DNA of 8,449 bases from Chloracidobacterium sp. UBA7659 (GCA_002483395.1 DLHV01000232.1:5751-14199), one strand, 5' to 3'. Shown: positions 1-5,702, counted from the first letter of the stretch. Program-made: numbers and translations. The notes: generated from the sequence alone by a model not told the origin.

Positions 1-474
1 ACGAATCCCGCCTTAAAGAACATCGGAGCACTCCTGAACGGATACAATGCAAAAAGCAGGACAGGCTATCTCAGCACATCTCTTCTCGGCGTTACCGAGG
101 ACAAGGAAACCGAGAACGACCAACAGAAAACGGCGGTCGACATCACCTACTTTTACAAAGAGGACGATAAGAAAGGCAGGAAAGGCACCTTTGTCGTAAG
201 CCTCGTTTCTCTCTCTAGCGATTGGCGATTTCTTAAATTCAATGATCTGGTAGTCGTAGCCGACGAGAAAAGAACTTTCATCGGCAAGCCAAAGCGAACG
301 ACCTTTAAGGACGGCGACAAGGTCGGTGAGAAGTTGACGTACGAGGTCAGCCGAAGTTCCCTTGAAAAATTTATCAATGGTGGAGACGTGGTAATAAAGA
401 TTGGCGAATATATGATTCGGCCGCAGCACGGCTTTCAGTTACTGCTTTATAACATGCTTCAGGTCGCCGAATAA
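1..474 (+). CDS. C-terminal part of a protein of unknown function, 5' end outside window
   Basis: Frame 1 is open from the first base to a TAA at 472-474, giving 157 residues with no start in view, so the gene begins upstream of the window. I do not recognise a named family. The reading frame is supported by homology to the next gene. Its last ~110 residues align with the C-terminus of the protein encoded at 498-1568: a V-[DE]-[IL]-x-Y-F strand, a VAD motif near residue 87, a Y-x-VSRS-x-L motif around residue 115, and a V-x-KIG-x-Y motif near residue 133. The visible part is rich in Lys, Asp and beta-strand-like segments and has no membrane span. It ends 23 bp before the next start, so the two genes are probably one transcript. 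An antisense open frame at 13-429 is a shadow. Confidence 0.8.
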   Translation, partial: TNPALKNIGALLNGYNAKSRTGYLSTSLLGVTEDKETENDQQKTAVDITYFYKEDDKKGRKGTFVVSLVSLSSDWRFLKFNDLVVVADEKRTFIGKPKRTTFKDGDKVGEKLTYEVSRSSLEKFINGGDVVIKIGEYMIRPQHGFQLLLYNMLQVAE

Positions 475-497
475 GAGCGTCAGACGAGGATCCAACT

Positions 498-1568
498 ATG
501 AAGAATTCCAGACCGACACTCTTACTTACCTTTATTTTCATCCTCGCTGTCTCGGGTTTTTCTCAGCGTATGTTCAGTGGCCGCGTGGTCGATATCATTG
601 ACGGGAAAACATTTGTGCTCGAGGGCGATAGCGGCAAGTTGACCGGGACGATCCAGTACATCGAAGTGCCCGAACCGGAACAACCGTTAAACCGGATCGT
701 CCGGGATCATCTGCAGAAACTCGTGCTCGGAAAGACCGTTGTTTTTTTGCCAAACGGCATCGCGCAGAACGCGGCAGTTGGGAAGGCGTATCTCGATGGC
801 GTCGATCTCGGCCAGCAGTTGGTACGCGACGGTGCCGCCTGGCATTTGCCGATCGATCGGAGCGGACAGGAAGCGGCGGAAAGCGAAGTCTATGACAACA
901 ACCAGGCAATGGCAAAAGCCGAGAAGCGCGGTATATGGTCAATTGCAAATCTAACGCCGGCATGGGAATTCAGAGCACAGAAAGACAGATCTTACGGAAC
1001 TTCGGATTTCGTAAACACCGCCACGTCTGATATCAAAGAGAGCAAGAATTATCGTTACACGAAAAACGATCCTGATATGTGGATCGACGTCGGCGGCGAC
1101 GCGCTCGCCCAAAAGAATTCCGTAGGTTTAATGTATTACGGCTACGATGCGGAAAAAAAGATCAGAAATATTTCGACGCCGAGCATTGCACAAACGATCG
1201 CAAGCGGTGAAAAAAGGCTGGAAGTCGAACTCCGTATTGTCTATTTTCAGGGGGAGCAGCGGTCGCGAGTGCCAAATACCGCTTTTGTGCTGGGTATGCT
1301 TGCCACCTCGAAGGAACATAATTTCGCAAAGGACAGCACCATCAAGTTTGTGGCCGATGGACAGGAGATCATTTTCGAAGGCGGTCAACGCTTTTGGCGG
1401 GAGAGCTCTCCGTCCGTTCAAGAGCTTGTTCAGTATAAAGTAAGCCGAAGCGCCCTGGTGAAGATCGCGAACGCAAAATACCTGACCGTAAAGATCGGTC
1501 GATACACTGGCACGGTCAGCCCCGAAGTTCGGGATACGGTGTTGAAACTGATCGAAGTTTCCAATTGA
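498..1568 (+). CDS. Exported protein with degenerate staphylococcal-nuclease-like domain and a second C-terminal domain
   Basis: 356 residues. Residues 1-23 form a Sec-type signal peptide (basic start, hydrophobic LLLTFIFILAVSG, then SGFSQ). Residues about 28-158 match the SNase fold: DGKT at 35-38, VPE at 57-59, a YLDG-LVRDGAAW stretch at 98-115, and AEKRGIWS followed by AWEFR at 141-159. By alignment to staphylococcal nuclease, the residues equal to Asp21, Arg35 and Arg87 are Lys37, Thr51 and Ala92, while Glu43 is kept as Glu59. Nuclease activity is therefore doubtful and a binding role is more likely. Residues about 190-356 form a second domain shared with the upstream gene. The ATG has a GAGGA ribosome site at 486-490, 7 nt away. 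The gene follows the upstream stop by 23 bp and ends at a hairpin terminator. Confidence 0.9.
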   Translation: MKNSRPTLLLTFIFILAVSGFSQRMFSGRVVDIIDGKTFVLEGDSGKLTGTIQYIEVPEPEQPLNRIVRDHLQKLVLGKTVVFLPNGIAQNAAVGKAYLDGVDLGQQLVRDGAAWHLPIDRSGQEAAESEVYDNNQAMAKAEKRGIWSIANLTPAWEFRAQKDRSYGTSDFVNTATSDIKESKNYRYTKNDPDMWIDVGGDALAQKNSVGLMYYGYDAEKKIRNISTPSIAQTIASGEKRLEVELRIVYFQGEQRSRVPNTAFVLGMLATSKEHNFAKDSTIKFVADGQEIIFEGGQRFWRESSPSVQELVQYKVSRSALVKIANAKYLTVKIGRYTGTVSPEVRDTVLKLIEVSN

Positions 1569-1601
1569 CCAATTTAGGGCGGATTCGGTTAAAGCAAACA
1601 A

Positions 1602-1632
1602 AAAAGGCTTCGGAAATATTCTGGAGCCTTTT
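1602..1632. terminator. Bidirectional intrinsic terminator between convergent genes
   Basis: AAAAGGCT at 1602-1609 pairs perfectly with AGCCTTTT at 1625-1632. A further GAA/TTC pairing inside lies beyond a 3x3 internal loop. A-rich and T-rich flanks give a U-tract on either strand. It lies between the SNase-like gene (+) and the TPR gene (-), so it can serve both. Confidence 0.85.
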
Positions 1633-1654
1633 GTTGCCTCAAGCTTAAGCGACG

Positions 1655-2854
1655 TCACTTTTTGCCAATCACATAGCTCGCCACATATTGCCGCAGCTTG
1701 TCGCGATGGGCGCTCAGATAGGCTCGGTGGTCGCGCGCGATACCCGCGTCGGGGATGGCCATTAAAACATAAGCTTCGAGCATGCCGTCTTGATCTATCT
1801 TTGCAAGCAGGGCTATCTGCTCGTTGAGTTTTTTCGGCTTCAATGATTTGGCCATGGAGACGACACTCCGAAGAGCATCCGCCTCTTCGAACAGCGAATG
1901 ACGGTATGCCTTCTCTTTCGGAAATTGTTTGGCAAACTTCTCCTTTCGCCATGCTTCGCGCGTCGTCACATAACTCATCCAGGCCATCGACCCATCCTCG
2001 TTCAAGGGGTTGGTGTTGACAGTGGTATTAGTTTTGCCATCGGACCCGATTTCTAATTTGGGGATGTCGATCTTTGGGTGTCCAAGCGACGTGCTTGTGG
2101 ACTCTGCCCACTGAATTATGCCGCTTATCGACAGTCGGCCGTAAGGATCGACGATAAAGGCCTCGACGTAACGGTCGCGCGCCTGATCGTATTTTTTCTG
2201 CTTCATAAAAGGAGTTGCCGAATATCGGTAGGCCGTTTCAACGTACGGATCGATCGAGATTGCCTTTTGATACCAGGTTTCCGCTGCCGCGAAATCCTCT
2301 TTATGCATGTTGACATCTCCCGAAAAAAGAGCGGCGTGATAGCAATGCGGGTCCATTTTCAAAGCATTTTGATAATGCGCAAGAGCTTCGTCCATTTTTC
2401 CACTTGAAAACGCCGCTTCACCTTTCTCCATTAACTTATTGGCCTCTGCGTTATCGGAGAAGCCGCTGCTGTCGCTTCCGTCGGGGGCCAGGCCCTCGAT
2501 CATACCCAAAACCAACTGCGGTTTGTCTCCAAGCTCCTTTGCTTTGACGAATGCGGCGCGGGCACGAATGCGGAGCTGTTTACGGGCATATATATCTGTC
2601 GTATTAGCCGCTTGGCCTAAAAGTGAAAATGCCAAATTCATTTGGACCTCCGGGTCCTGAGGCGTGAGTTGAACGAGGCGTTCGTAAAGCGGAAGAGCTT
2701 CCGTCAATTTCTGTGCATCGGAAAGGGCTTTGGCCTCGATCTTTAGGGCCGCGGCTTCATTAGTTTGGGCGGTTGCGATCTGCGTCGCTAAAGTCAGCAT
2801 GCAGAAAACCGCAGCCAATATAAGAAAGGAGGACGCTTTGGTCGCCATTGACAT
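1655..2854 (-). CDS. Secreted tetratricopeptide-repeat protein
   Basis: 399 residues. Residues 1-30 are a signal peptide (hydrophobic FLILAAVFCMLTLA, then AQIATAQ-like cleavage end), so the product is probably periplasmic. TPR units are visible at about 34-67, 136-169, 170-203 and 204-237. The middle two are clearest, with the pattern A-x-Y-Q-x-A-L-x-x-DP and W-Y-Q-K-A-I-x-x-DP. The last ~150 residues are not TPR and I do not recognise them. TPRs usually bind protein partners, but the partner is not evident here. The ATG at 2854 is preferred over the in-frame ATG at 2847 because AGGAG (2864-2868) stands 9 nt from the first and 16 nt from the second. The gene lies 64 bp downstream of rsmG on the same strand, and a separate weak promoter is possible. 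Confidence 0.88.
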   Translation of the reverse strand: MSMATKASSFLILAAVFCMLTLATQIATAQTNEAAALKIEAKALSDAQKLTEALPLYERLVQLTPQDPEVQMNLAFSLLGQAANTTDIYARKQLRIRARAAFVKAKELGDKPQLVLGMIEGLAPDGSDSSGFSDNAEANKLMEKGEAAFSSGKMDEALAHYQNALKMDPHCYHAALFSGDVNMHKEDFAAAETWYQKAISIDPYVETAYRYSATPFMKQKKYDQARDRYVEAFIVDPYGRLSISGIIQWAESTSTSLGHPKIDIPKLEIGSDGKTNTTVNTNPLNEDGSMAWMSYVTTREAWRKEKFAKQFPKEKAYRHSLFEEADALRSVVSMAKSLKPKKLNEQIALLAKIDQDGMLEAYVLMAIPDAGIARDHRAYLSAHRDKLRQYVASYVIGKK

Positions 2855-2873
2855 ATTGTTTTTCTCCTGAGTG

Positions 2874-2901
2874 TGAATAGGGAACTTTTTTTGGATGCCA
2901 A
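2874..2901 (-). promoter_or_regulatory. Weak candidate promoter for the TPR gene
   Basis: On the minus strand TTGGCA (2896-2901) is followed after 16 bp by TATTCA (2874-2879). The -35 matches 5 of 6 consensus bases and the -10 only 3 of 6. It sits in the 64-bp gap between rsmG and the TPR gene. Read-through from rsmG is an equally good explanation for expression. Confidence 0.25.
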
Positions 2902-2918
2902 ATAATCAACAAAAGTTT

Positions 2919-3533
2919 TTACCTGCAAGGTCTTACAGTGAATAAAAATCTTTGTTCTGACATCGGCATCAATTTTTCGTCGAACTTTAAACCTTCTTTT
3001 TGCAGAGTCTGTCGCAGGTTATCGCCGCCGAAAAGCAACATTCTTCGCTTCTTTGACCATTTTACAAGACGCGGCAGCTTTTCGGTAAATTTATCGAGGG
3101 CACGACAGGTGACGAATTCACAATCGACTGGATCGGCCTCTTCAAATTGACGATTTACTACCGTCACACGCTTTGATAATCCGAGTTGTTCAACGGCGAA
3201 CTCAAGAAACCTCGCTTTCTTTTCCTTCGATTCGATCAAAACTGCCCGTAGGTCATTACGAACCAGCAAACAAGGTATCGACGGAAGTCCTGCGCCGGCT
3301 CCAACATCGGCAAACTTTGCTTTTGGCGGAAGATGTTTGAGAATAGTCAGCGATTCGAGAATATGCCTGATCGCGAATTCCTCCGGCGAGCATGGTGCGA
3401 CAAGATGAAGGATTGGGATATGTTCGTGAACGAGTTCGTAATAATCAGCTAGCTGCTCGACCTTTTGCTCCGGCAGTTCAACATCGAACGCCGGTTGATG
3501 AGTTTTGATCGCTGTTGTTAGTTTGTCTCGCAT
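2919..3533 (-). CDS. rsmG: 16S rRNA (guanine-527-N7)-methyltransferase RsmG
   Basis: 204 residues, the usual family length. RsmG (GidB) uses S-adenosylmethionine to methylate N7 of G527 in 16S rRNA; in other bacteria its loss gives low-level streptomycin resistance. Family motifs are visible in order: RHILESL at 56-62 (the family usually has RHxxDSL), the SAM-binding glycine loop DVGAGAGLPSIP at 76-87, the acidic-then-basic IESKEKKARFL at 100-110, and TCRAL at 142-146. The ATG at 3533 is the only plausible start, since an in-frame TAA lies 27 bp upstream and no Met follows for over 200 residues' worth of conserved N-terminus. There is no Shine-Dalgarno: the sequence just upstream is the arm of a palindromic repeat starting 10 bp away. 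It lies downstream of tRNA-Leu on the same strand. Confidence 0.95.
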   Translation of the reverse strand: MRDKLTTAIKTHQPAFDVELPEQKVEQLADYYELVHEHIPILHLVAPCSPEEFAIRHILESLTILKHLPPKAKFADVGAGAGLPSIPCLLVRNDLRAVLIESKEKKARFLEFAVEQLGLSKRVTVVNRQFEEADPVDCEFVTCRALDKFTEKLPRLVKWSKKRRMLLFGGDNLRQTLQKEGLKFDEKLMPMSEQRFLFTVRPCR

Positions 3534-3542
3534 CGCGGAGAT

Positions 3543-3621
3543 GCGGAAGCCCGCACGTTATAAGGGCGTAACACTCAACGTCGGGCAAGCATAACGCCCT
3601 TGCTACTGCGCGGGCTTCCGC
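3543..3621. repeat. Long palindromic intergenic repeat (REP/MITE-like)
   Basis: A 12-bp outer arm GCGGAAGCCCGC (3543-3554) matches GCGGGCTTCCGC (3610-3621) perfectly. An inner arm AAGGGCGT (3562-3569) pairs with ACGCCCTT (3594-3601). The 79-bp unit can therefore fold into a two-tier hairpin. It fills the gap between tRNA-Leu and rsmG. A run of T follows it on the plus strand, but no plus-strand gene precedes it. It could stop tRNA transcription or process the tRNA-rsmG transcript. The form suggests a dispersed element; copy number cannot be judged from one window. Confidence 0.75.
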
Positions 3622-3629
3622 TTATTTTT

Positions 3630-3716
3630 TGGTGCGGACGAATGGAATCGAACCATCACGGGATTGCTCCCACGGGCTTCTGAGACCCGCGCGTCTACCA
3701 GTTCCGCCACGTCCGC
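3630..3716 (-). tRNA. tRNA-Leu, anticodon CAG
   Basis: An 87-nt class II tRNA with CCA encoded in the gene (3632-3630). The acceptor stem GCGGACG/CGTCCGC is a perfect 7 bp and the discriminator is A73. The D-loop contains GGTAGAC. The 17-nt anticodon arm has stem CGGGT/GCCCG and loop CTCAGAA, giving anticodon CAG, which reads CTG codons. A long variable arm (GGGA...TCCC) is typical of leucine tRNA. The T-loop is TTCGATT. A candidate promoter lies just upstream. Confidence 0.96.
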
Positions 3717-3731
3717 ACACGGCGAACATTG

Positions 3732-3760
3732 AGAATACTAATTCGGGCGGGTAAATTCAA
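3732..3760 (-). promoter_or_regulatory. Candidate promoter for tRNA-Leu
   Basis: On the minus strand TTGAAT (3755-3760) and TATTCT (3732-3737) are separated by exactly 17 bp. Each matches 4 of 6 consensus bases. The predicted start near 3725 is about 9 nt before the tRNA 5' end at 3716, a normal leader. Confidence 0.45.
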
Positions 3761-3844
3761 GAAAGCAGCGTCAGGGGTAGTGGGTTGTTTGGATATTTCG
3801 TTTCTGTTGAGCAGTGACTCGCCTTGGTCGGCACCGTTCCGTTT

Positions 3845-3905
3845 CGCTTTCGCTTCGCAATTTTTGTGAATCTCCTATTGATTCACACAACGAAAAGCGT
3901 ATAAT
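3845..3905 (+). promoter_or_regulatory. Inverted repeat overlapping a plus-strand promoter-like pair
   Basis: TGTGAATC (3865-3872) pairs with GATTCACA (3880-3887) across 7 nt. An outer CGCTTT (3845-3850) pairs with AAAGCG (3894-3899). TTGATT (3878-3883), 16 bp, then a perfect TATAAT (3900-3905) makes a plausible sigma-70 promoter pointing right, toward the back of tRNA-Tyr. No gene follows in that direction before the tRNA. The sequence may be a small-RNA promoter or chance. Confidence 0.35.
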
Positions 3906-3945
3906 CAATTTTGCGGATCGCATAGCTTTGGCTGTGTGTTCTAAG

Positions 3946-3975
3946 CCTCAAGAGAAGTTACAGCTTCCCTTGAGG
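3946..3975. repeat. Hairpin in the spacer between the two tRNAs
   Basis: CCTCAAG (3946-3952) pairs with CTTGAGG (3969-3975), and inner GAAG pairs with CTTC, giving an 11-bp interrupted stem. It lies just downstream of tRNA-Tyr on the minus strand, so it may end that transcript, although no U-tract follows. Otherwise the 271-bp spacer 3717-3987 holds no coding frame I can support. Confidence 0.5.
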
Positions 3976-3987
3976 AATCCTTTGTAA

Positions 3988-4075
3988 AGGCGGGTAAGAG
4001 ATTCGAACTCTTGAAACGCTGGACACGTTCGTCTGATTTACAGTCAGATGCATTCGACCACTCTGCCAACCCGCC
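3988..4075 (-). tRNA. tRNA-Tyr, anticodon GTA
   Basis: A class II tRNA of 88 nt counting the discriminator, with no encoded CCA. The acceptor stem GGCGGGT/ACCCGCC is a perfect 7 bp. The anticodon stem TCTGA/TCAGA carries loop CTGTAAA, giving anticodon GTA. The variable arm has an AACG/CGTT stem, as in bacterial tyrosine tRNAs. The T arm is AAGAG-TTCGAAT-CTCTT. Position 73 reads T (U73), whereas bacterial tRNA-Tyr normally has A73. CCA must be added after transcription, unlike in the neighbouring tRNA-Leu. Confidence 0.94.
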
Positions 4076-4096
4076 AAGTTAAATTTTCAAGTGTTA

Positions 4097-4116
4097 GGTC
4101 AATCGAAAGGTTGACC
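4097..4116. repeat. Short inverted repeat upstream of the toxin-antitoxin promoter
   Basis: GGTCAA (4097-4102) and TTGACC (4111-4116) form a perfect 6-bp inverted repeat with an 8-nt loop, followed by ATTTTTATT. It lies between the start of tRNA-Tyr and the toxin-antitoxin operator. It could be a weak terminator shielding the cassette on the plus strand, or a protein site. There is no direct support for either. Confidence 0.35.
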
Positions 4117-4138
4117 ATTTTTATTAGTTAACAATCGC

Positions 4139-4207
4139 AATGGTACTACTACCAAGTTCCTGTGTCAAGGCATAGGGTTGACTTTTTGGTAGTAGTACCA
4201 TTATAAT
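4139..4207 (+). promoter_or_regulatory. Promoter and twin inverted operators of the toxin-antitoxin operon
   Basis: A 17-bp sequence at 4139-4155 (AATGGTACTACTACCAA) recurs as its exact reverse complement at 4186-4202, with centres 47 bp apart. Each copy is itself palindromic (TGGTA-N4-TACCA), the form expected for a dimeric HTH repressor site. The right copy lies between a -35 TTGACT (4178-4183) and a perfect -10 TATAAT (4202-4207), spacing 18 bp, so bound repressor would block RNA polymerase. The predicted start is about 4213-4215. The inference is that the XRE antitoxin, alone or with the toxin, binds both sites and represses the operon. Confidence 0.88.
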
Positions 4208-4224
4208 ATTTTCTGCGTGTTGCT

Positions 4225-4608
4225 TTGGCTTGGACATTCAAAAACTTTGTTTCAGACAGGGGAGAGAATCAAATTCGGCGGTGGCTGGACACTCTACCCA
4301 AAAAGGCGCGCTTCAAGATCGATGCACGGATTAAATACCTACAAGCGGTCGAAAAACTTGAATACCCCTACGTTGAGAAATGGAAAGGGATTGACGGCTT
4401 GTTTGAGGTTCAAATAGCGTTTGCCGGAGTAATGTATAGAATGCTCGGACACTATACCAAGAACAAGGAATTTATATTATTGGTGGGAGCCGTCGAGAAA
4501 GATTGGCAACTTGAGCCGCGCAACGCCGAAGATCAAGCCGTCAACCGAATGGCACTAACGATTAACGGAAGGAATATCTGTGACCACTTTGAAAAAGAAG
4601 AAAATTGA
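4225..4608 (+). CDS. Toxin of a type II toxin-antitoxin module, Gp49/HigB-like (RelE superfamily)
   Basis: 127 residues. The Gp49/HigB family are small RelE-fold toxins, commonly ribosome-dependent mRNA endonucleases that stop translation when free. Seen here: LPKKAR at 24-29, a helix-rich N-terminal half, KWKG at 52-55, the strand LFEVQIAF at 59-66, AGVMYRML at 67-74 with the family's conserved Tyr-Arg, a FILLVGAVEK strand and turn at 83-92, and EP at 97-98. Only a TTG (4225) fits as start, since a stop lies at 4204 in frame. With transcription predicted from about 4213-4215 the leader is only 10-12 nt and has no Shine-Dalgarno, so translation may be nearly leaderless and weak. A GTG at 4217 is out of frame. 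The gene overlaps the antitoxin by 29 nt. Toxin-first order is as in higBA. Cleavage activity is inferred from the family. Confidence 0.85.
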   Translation: MAWTFKNFVSDRGENQIRRWLDTLPKKARFKIDARIKYLQAVEKLEYPYVEKWKGIDGLFEVQIAFAGVMYRMLGHYTKNKEFILLVGAVEKDWQLEPRNAEDQAVNRMALTINGRNICDHFEKEEN

Positions 4609-5143
4609 AGAATTAAAAGACGCTGAAAGTCGGCAGTTTTTTTACGAAGAGCATATTGAAACGGGCTTACCGATTCAGATTCGCGAGCTTCGTAAAAAAC
4701 GCGGACTAACACAGAAGCGACTATCTGAAATAACAGGGTTCGACCCATCGAACCTGTCAAATTTTGAAAATCCGAATTATGAATACACACCGCAGATCGG
4801 AACTTTACAAAGACTAGCAAACGCGTTCGATGTACCTTTAATTGTTCGTTTTGGCTCGTGGGAAGAATTGTTGGAATGGGACAATACATTATCTCCGGAA
4901 AAGGTCGCACCGGAAAACTTCGATGAATATGTGGAAAGGGTGGAAAAAGAATCGGAATCTAAACCGTCCCTAACCCTGATTGTCAGCAATTCGACACAGA
5001 ACCAGCAAACTTTTCAATTCCAAAAAGGAGAGCTGCATCTAGTTTCATCGCGAGAAATTGCGACAGATGACGAAGGAAATCGGGCCACTGGAGATACTCA
5101 GACAGCAAAGATAGCAGCTAAAGCCGCAGGGGGTGCGAGATAA
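4580..5143 (+). CDS. XRE-family antitoxin and repressor (HigA-like) with long C-terminal extension
   Basis: 187 residues. It is the likely partner of the toxin: it should neutralise it and repress the operon through the twin operators. Residues 17-32 (SRQFFYEEHIETGLPI) are the lead-in typical of HigA-like regulators. The helix-turn-helix spans about 33-88 (IRELRKKRGLTQ, then recognition helix DPSNLSNFEN at 55-64), followed by TLQRLANAFDVPLIVRF and SWEELLEW, also family features. Residues about 101-187 go beyond the core domain: an acidic helix, then a Ser/Thr/Gln/Asn-rich segment and an Ala-rich end. I do not recognise this part. The GTG start overlaps the toxin by 29 nt and has a good ribosome site (GGAAGGA, 4567-4573), much better than the toxin's, which would favour antitoxin excess. 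The DUF3467 gene follows after 2 bp. Confidence 0.9.
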   Translation: MTTLKKKKIEELKDAESRQFFYEEHIETGLPIQIRELRKKRGLTQKRLSEITGFDPSNLSNFENPNYEYTPQIGTLQRLANAFDVPLIVRFGSWEELLEWDNTLSPEKVAPENFDEYVERVEKESESKPSLTLIVSNSTQNQQTFQFQKGELHLVSSREIATDDEGNRATGDTQTAKIAAKAAGGAR

Positions 5144-5145
5144 AA

Positions 5146-5490
5146 ATGTCAGCCGACAAAAAGACCAACATCAATGACGTGAATGTAAACGAACCTCGGA
5201 TTGCCCACGCAAAGAAAACCTGGCGCCATCCGGATTTCAAATCGCTTTATTTGAATCATCTACAAGTAGGATTCACTAGGTGGGATTTTCAGATGGTTCT
5301 CGGTCTGGTAGAAGTTTCCAAAGTAGATGAATTTGAGGATGTATTGCAGGAAACGGCGTGTGTAAAAATGACCCCTGCATACGCAAAAGCACTTGTTACA
5401 GACTTAGCCGCGACTCTCAAACGATACGAAGAAATGTACGGTGAAATCCAAACTCCGCTGCCTTTAGACCAACCGCTGACTAAGAAGTAG
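5146..5490 (+). CDS. DUF3467 protein, third gene of the toxin-antitoxin operon
   Basis: 114 residues. The DUF3467 pattern is clear: YLNHLQVGFTRWDFQMVLG at 35-53 (family form Y-x-N-x-x-x-V-x-x-x-x-x-[DE]-F) and VKMTPAYAKAL...LKRYEEMYGEI at 73-101 (family form MSPxxAKxL...YExxFGEI). Length is normal for the family. It is small, soluble, has no signal peptide, and has a disordered Lys/Asn-rich N-terminus of about 25 residues. The family has no established biochemical role that I can name. The ATG lies 2 bp after the antitoxin stop, with a G-rich ribosome site (AGGGGGTG, 5128-5135), and the shared terminator follows at once, so it is cotranscribed with the toxin-antitoxin pair. It may be a third module component or a passenger. 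Confidence 0.88.
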   Translation: MSADKKTNINDVNVNEPRIAHAKKTWRHPDFKSLYLNHLQVGFTRWDFQMVLGLVEVSKVDEFEDVLQETACVKMTPAYAKALVTDLAATLKRYEEMYGEIQTPLPLDQPLTKK

Positions 5491-5494
5491 CCAA

Positions 5495-5522
5495 AAAAGG
5501 CCGGAACCAAATTCGGCCTTTT
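5495..5522. terminator. Intrinsic terminator of the toxin-antitoxin-DUF3467 operon
   Basis: AAAAGGCCG (5495-5503) pairs perfectly with CGGCCTTTT (5514-5522) over a 10-nt loop, beginning 5 bp after the DUF3467 stop. The GC-rich core and T-run make a strong plus-strand terminator. The A-run on the other side allows weaker minus-strand action. Confidence 0.9.
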
Positions 5523-5544
5523 CAATTAGCAACACAAACTTACA

Positions 5545-5562
5545 TCACGACCCAAGTCGTGA
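5545..5562. repeat. Perfect 7-bp hairpin TCACGAC/GTCGTGA
   Basis: TCACGAC (5545-5551), a 4-nt loop, then GTCGTGA (5556-5562), just upstream of a TTGACA box. It could be a protein site or a second hairpin after the operon terminator. Nothing shows which. Confidence 0.4.
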
Positions 5563-5702
5563 AACTCTTGACACAAAATTGCATCTATGAGACACTATTC
5601 CGGCCACGCATCTCAGCGCTAAGGCAGGTCTTTGACAATTAGAGGTTAGGACGCGAAAAGATTTGCCAACGGTCGTGTCATCAGGCTGGCACAATTCGAT
5701 TT

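Noticed and set aside
13..429. 138-residue open frame on the minus strand
   Set aside because: The plus strand over the same bases is open from the window edge and encodes a domain homologous to the next protein; the antisense frame shows no family features.
595..963. 122-residue Arg-rich minus-strand frame inside the SNase-like gene
   Set aside because: Composition is typical of an antisense shadow and the sense strand carries a recognisable fold.
1128..1952. 274-residue open frame on the minus strand
   Set aside because: It overlaps the SNase-like gene, the terminator and the end of the TPR gene, and its translation is Arg/Ser/Cys-rich with no motif; it is a shadow.
4217..4417. GTG-started frame at the toxin 5' end
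   Set aside because: It is in another frame than the Gp49-like toxin and shows no family pattern.
3988..5522. Toxin-antitoxin cassette as part of a tRNA-integrated island
   Set aside because: The cassette lies at the 5' side of tRNA-Tyr, with no integrase and no duplicated tRNA 3' end in view.
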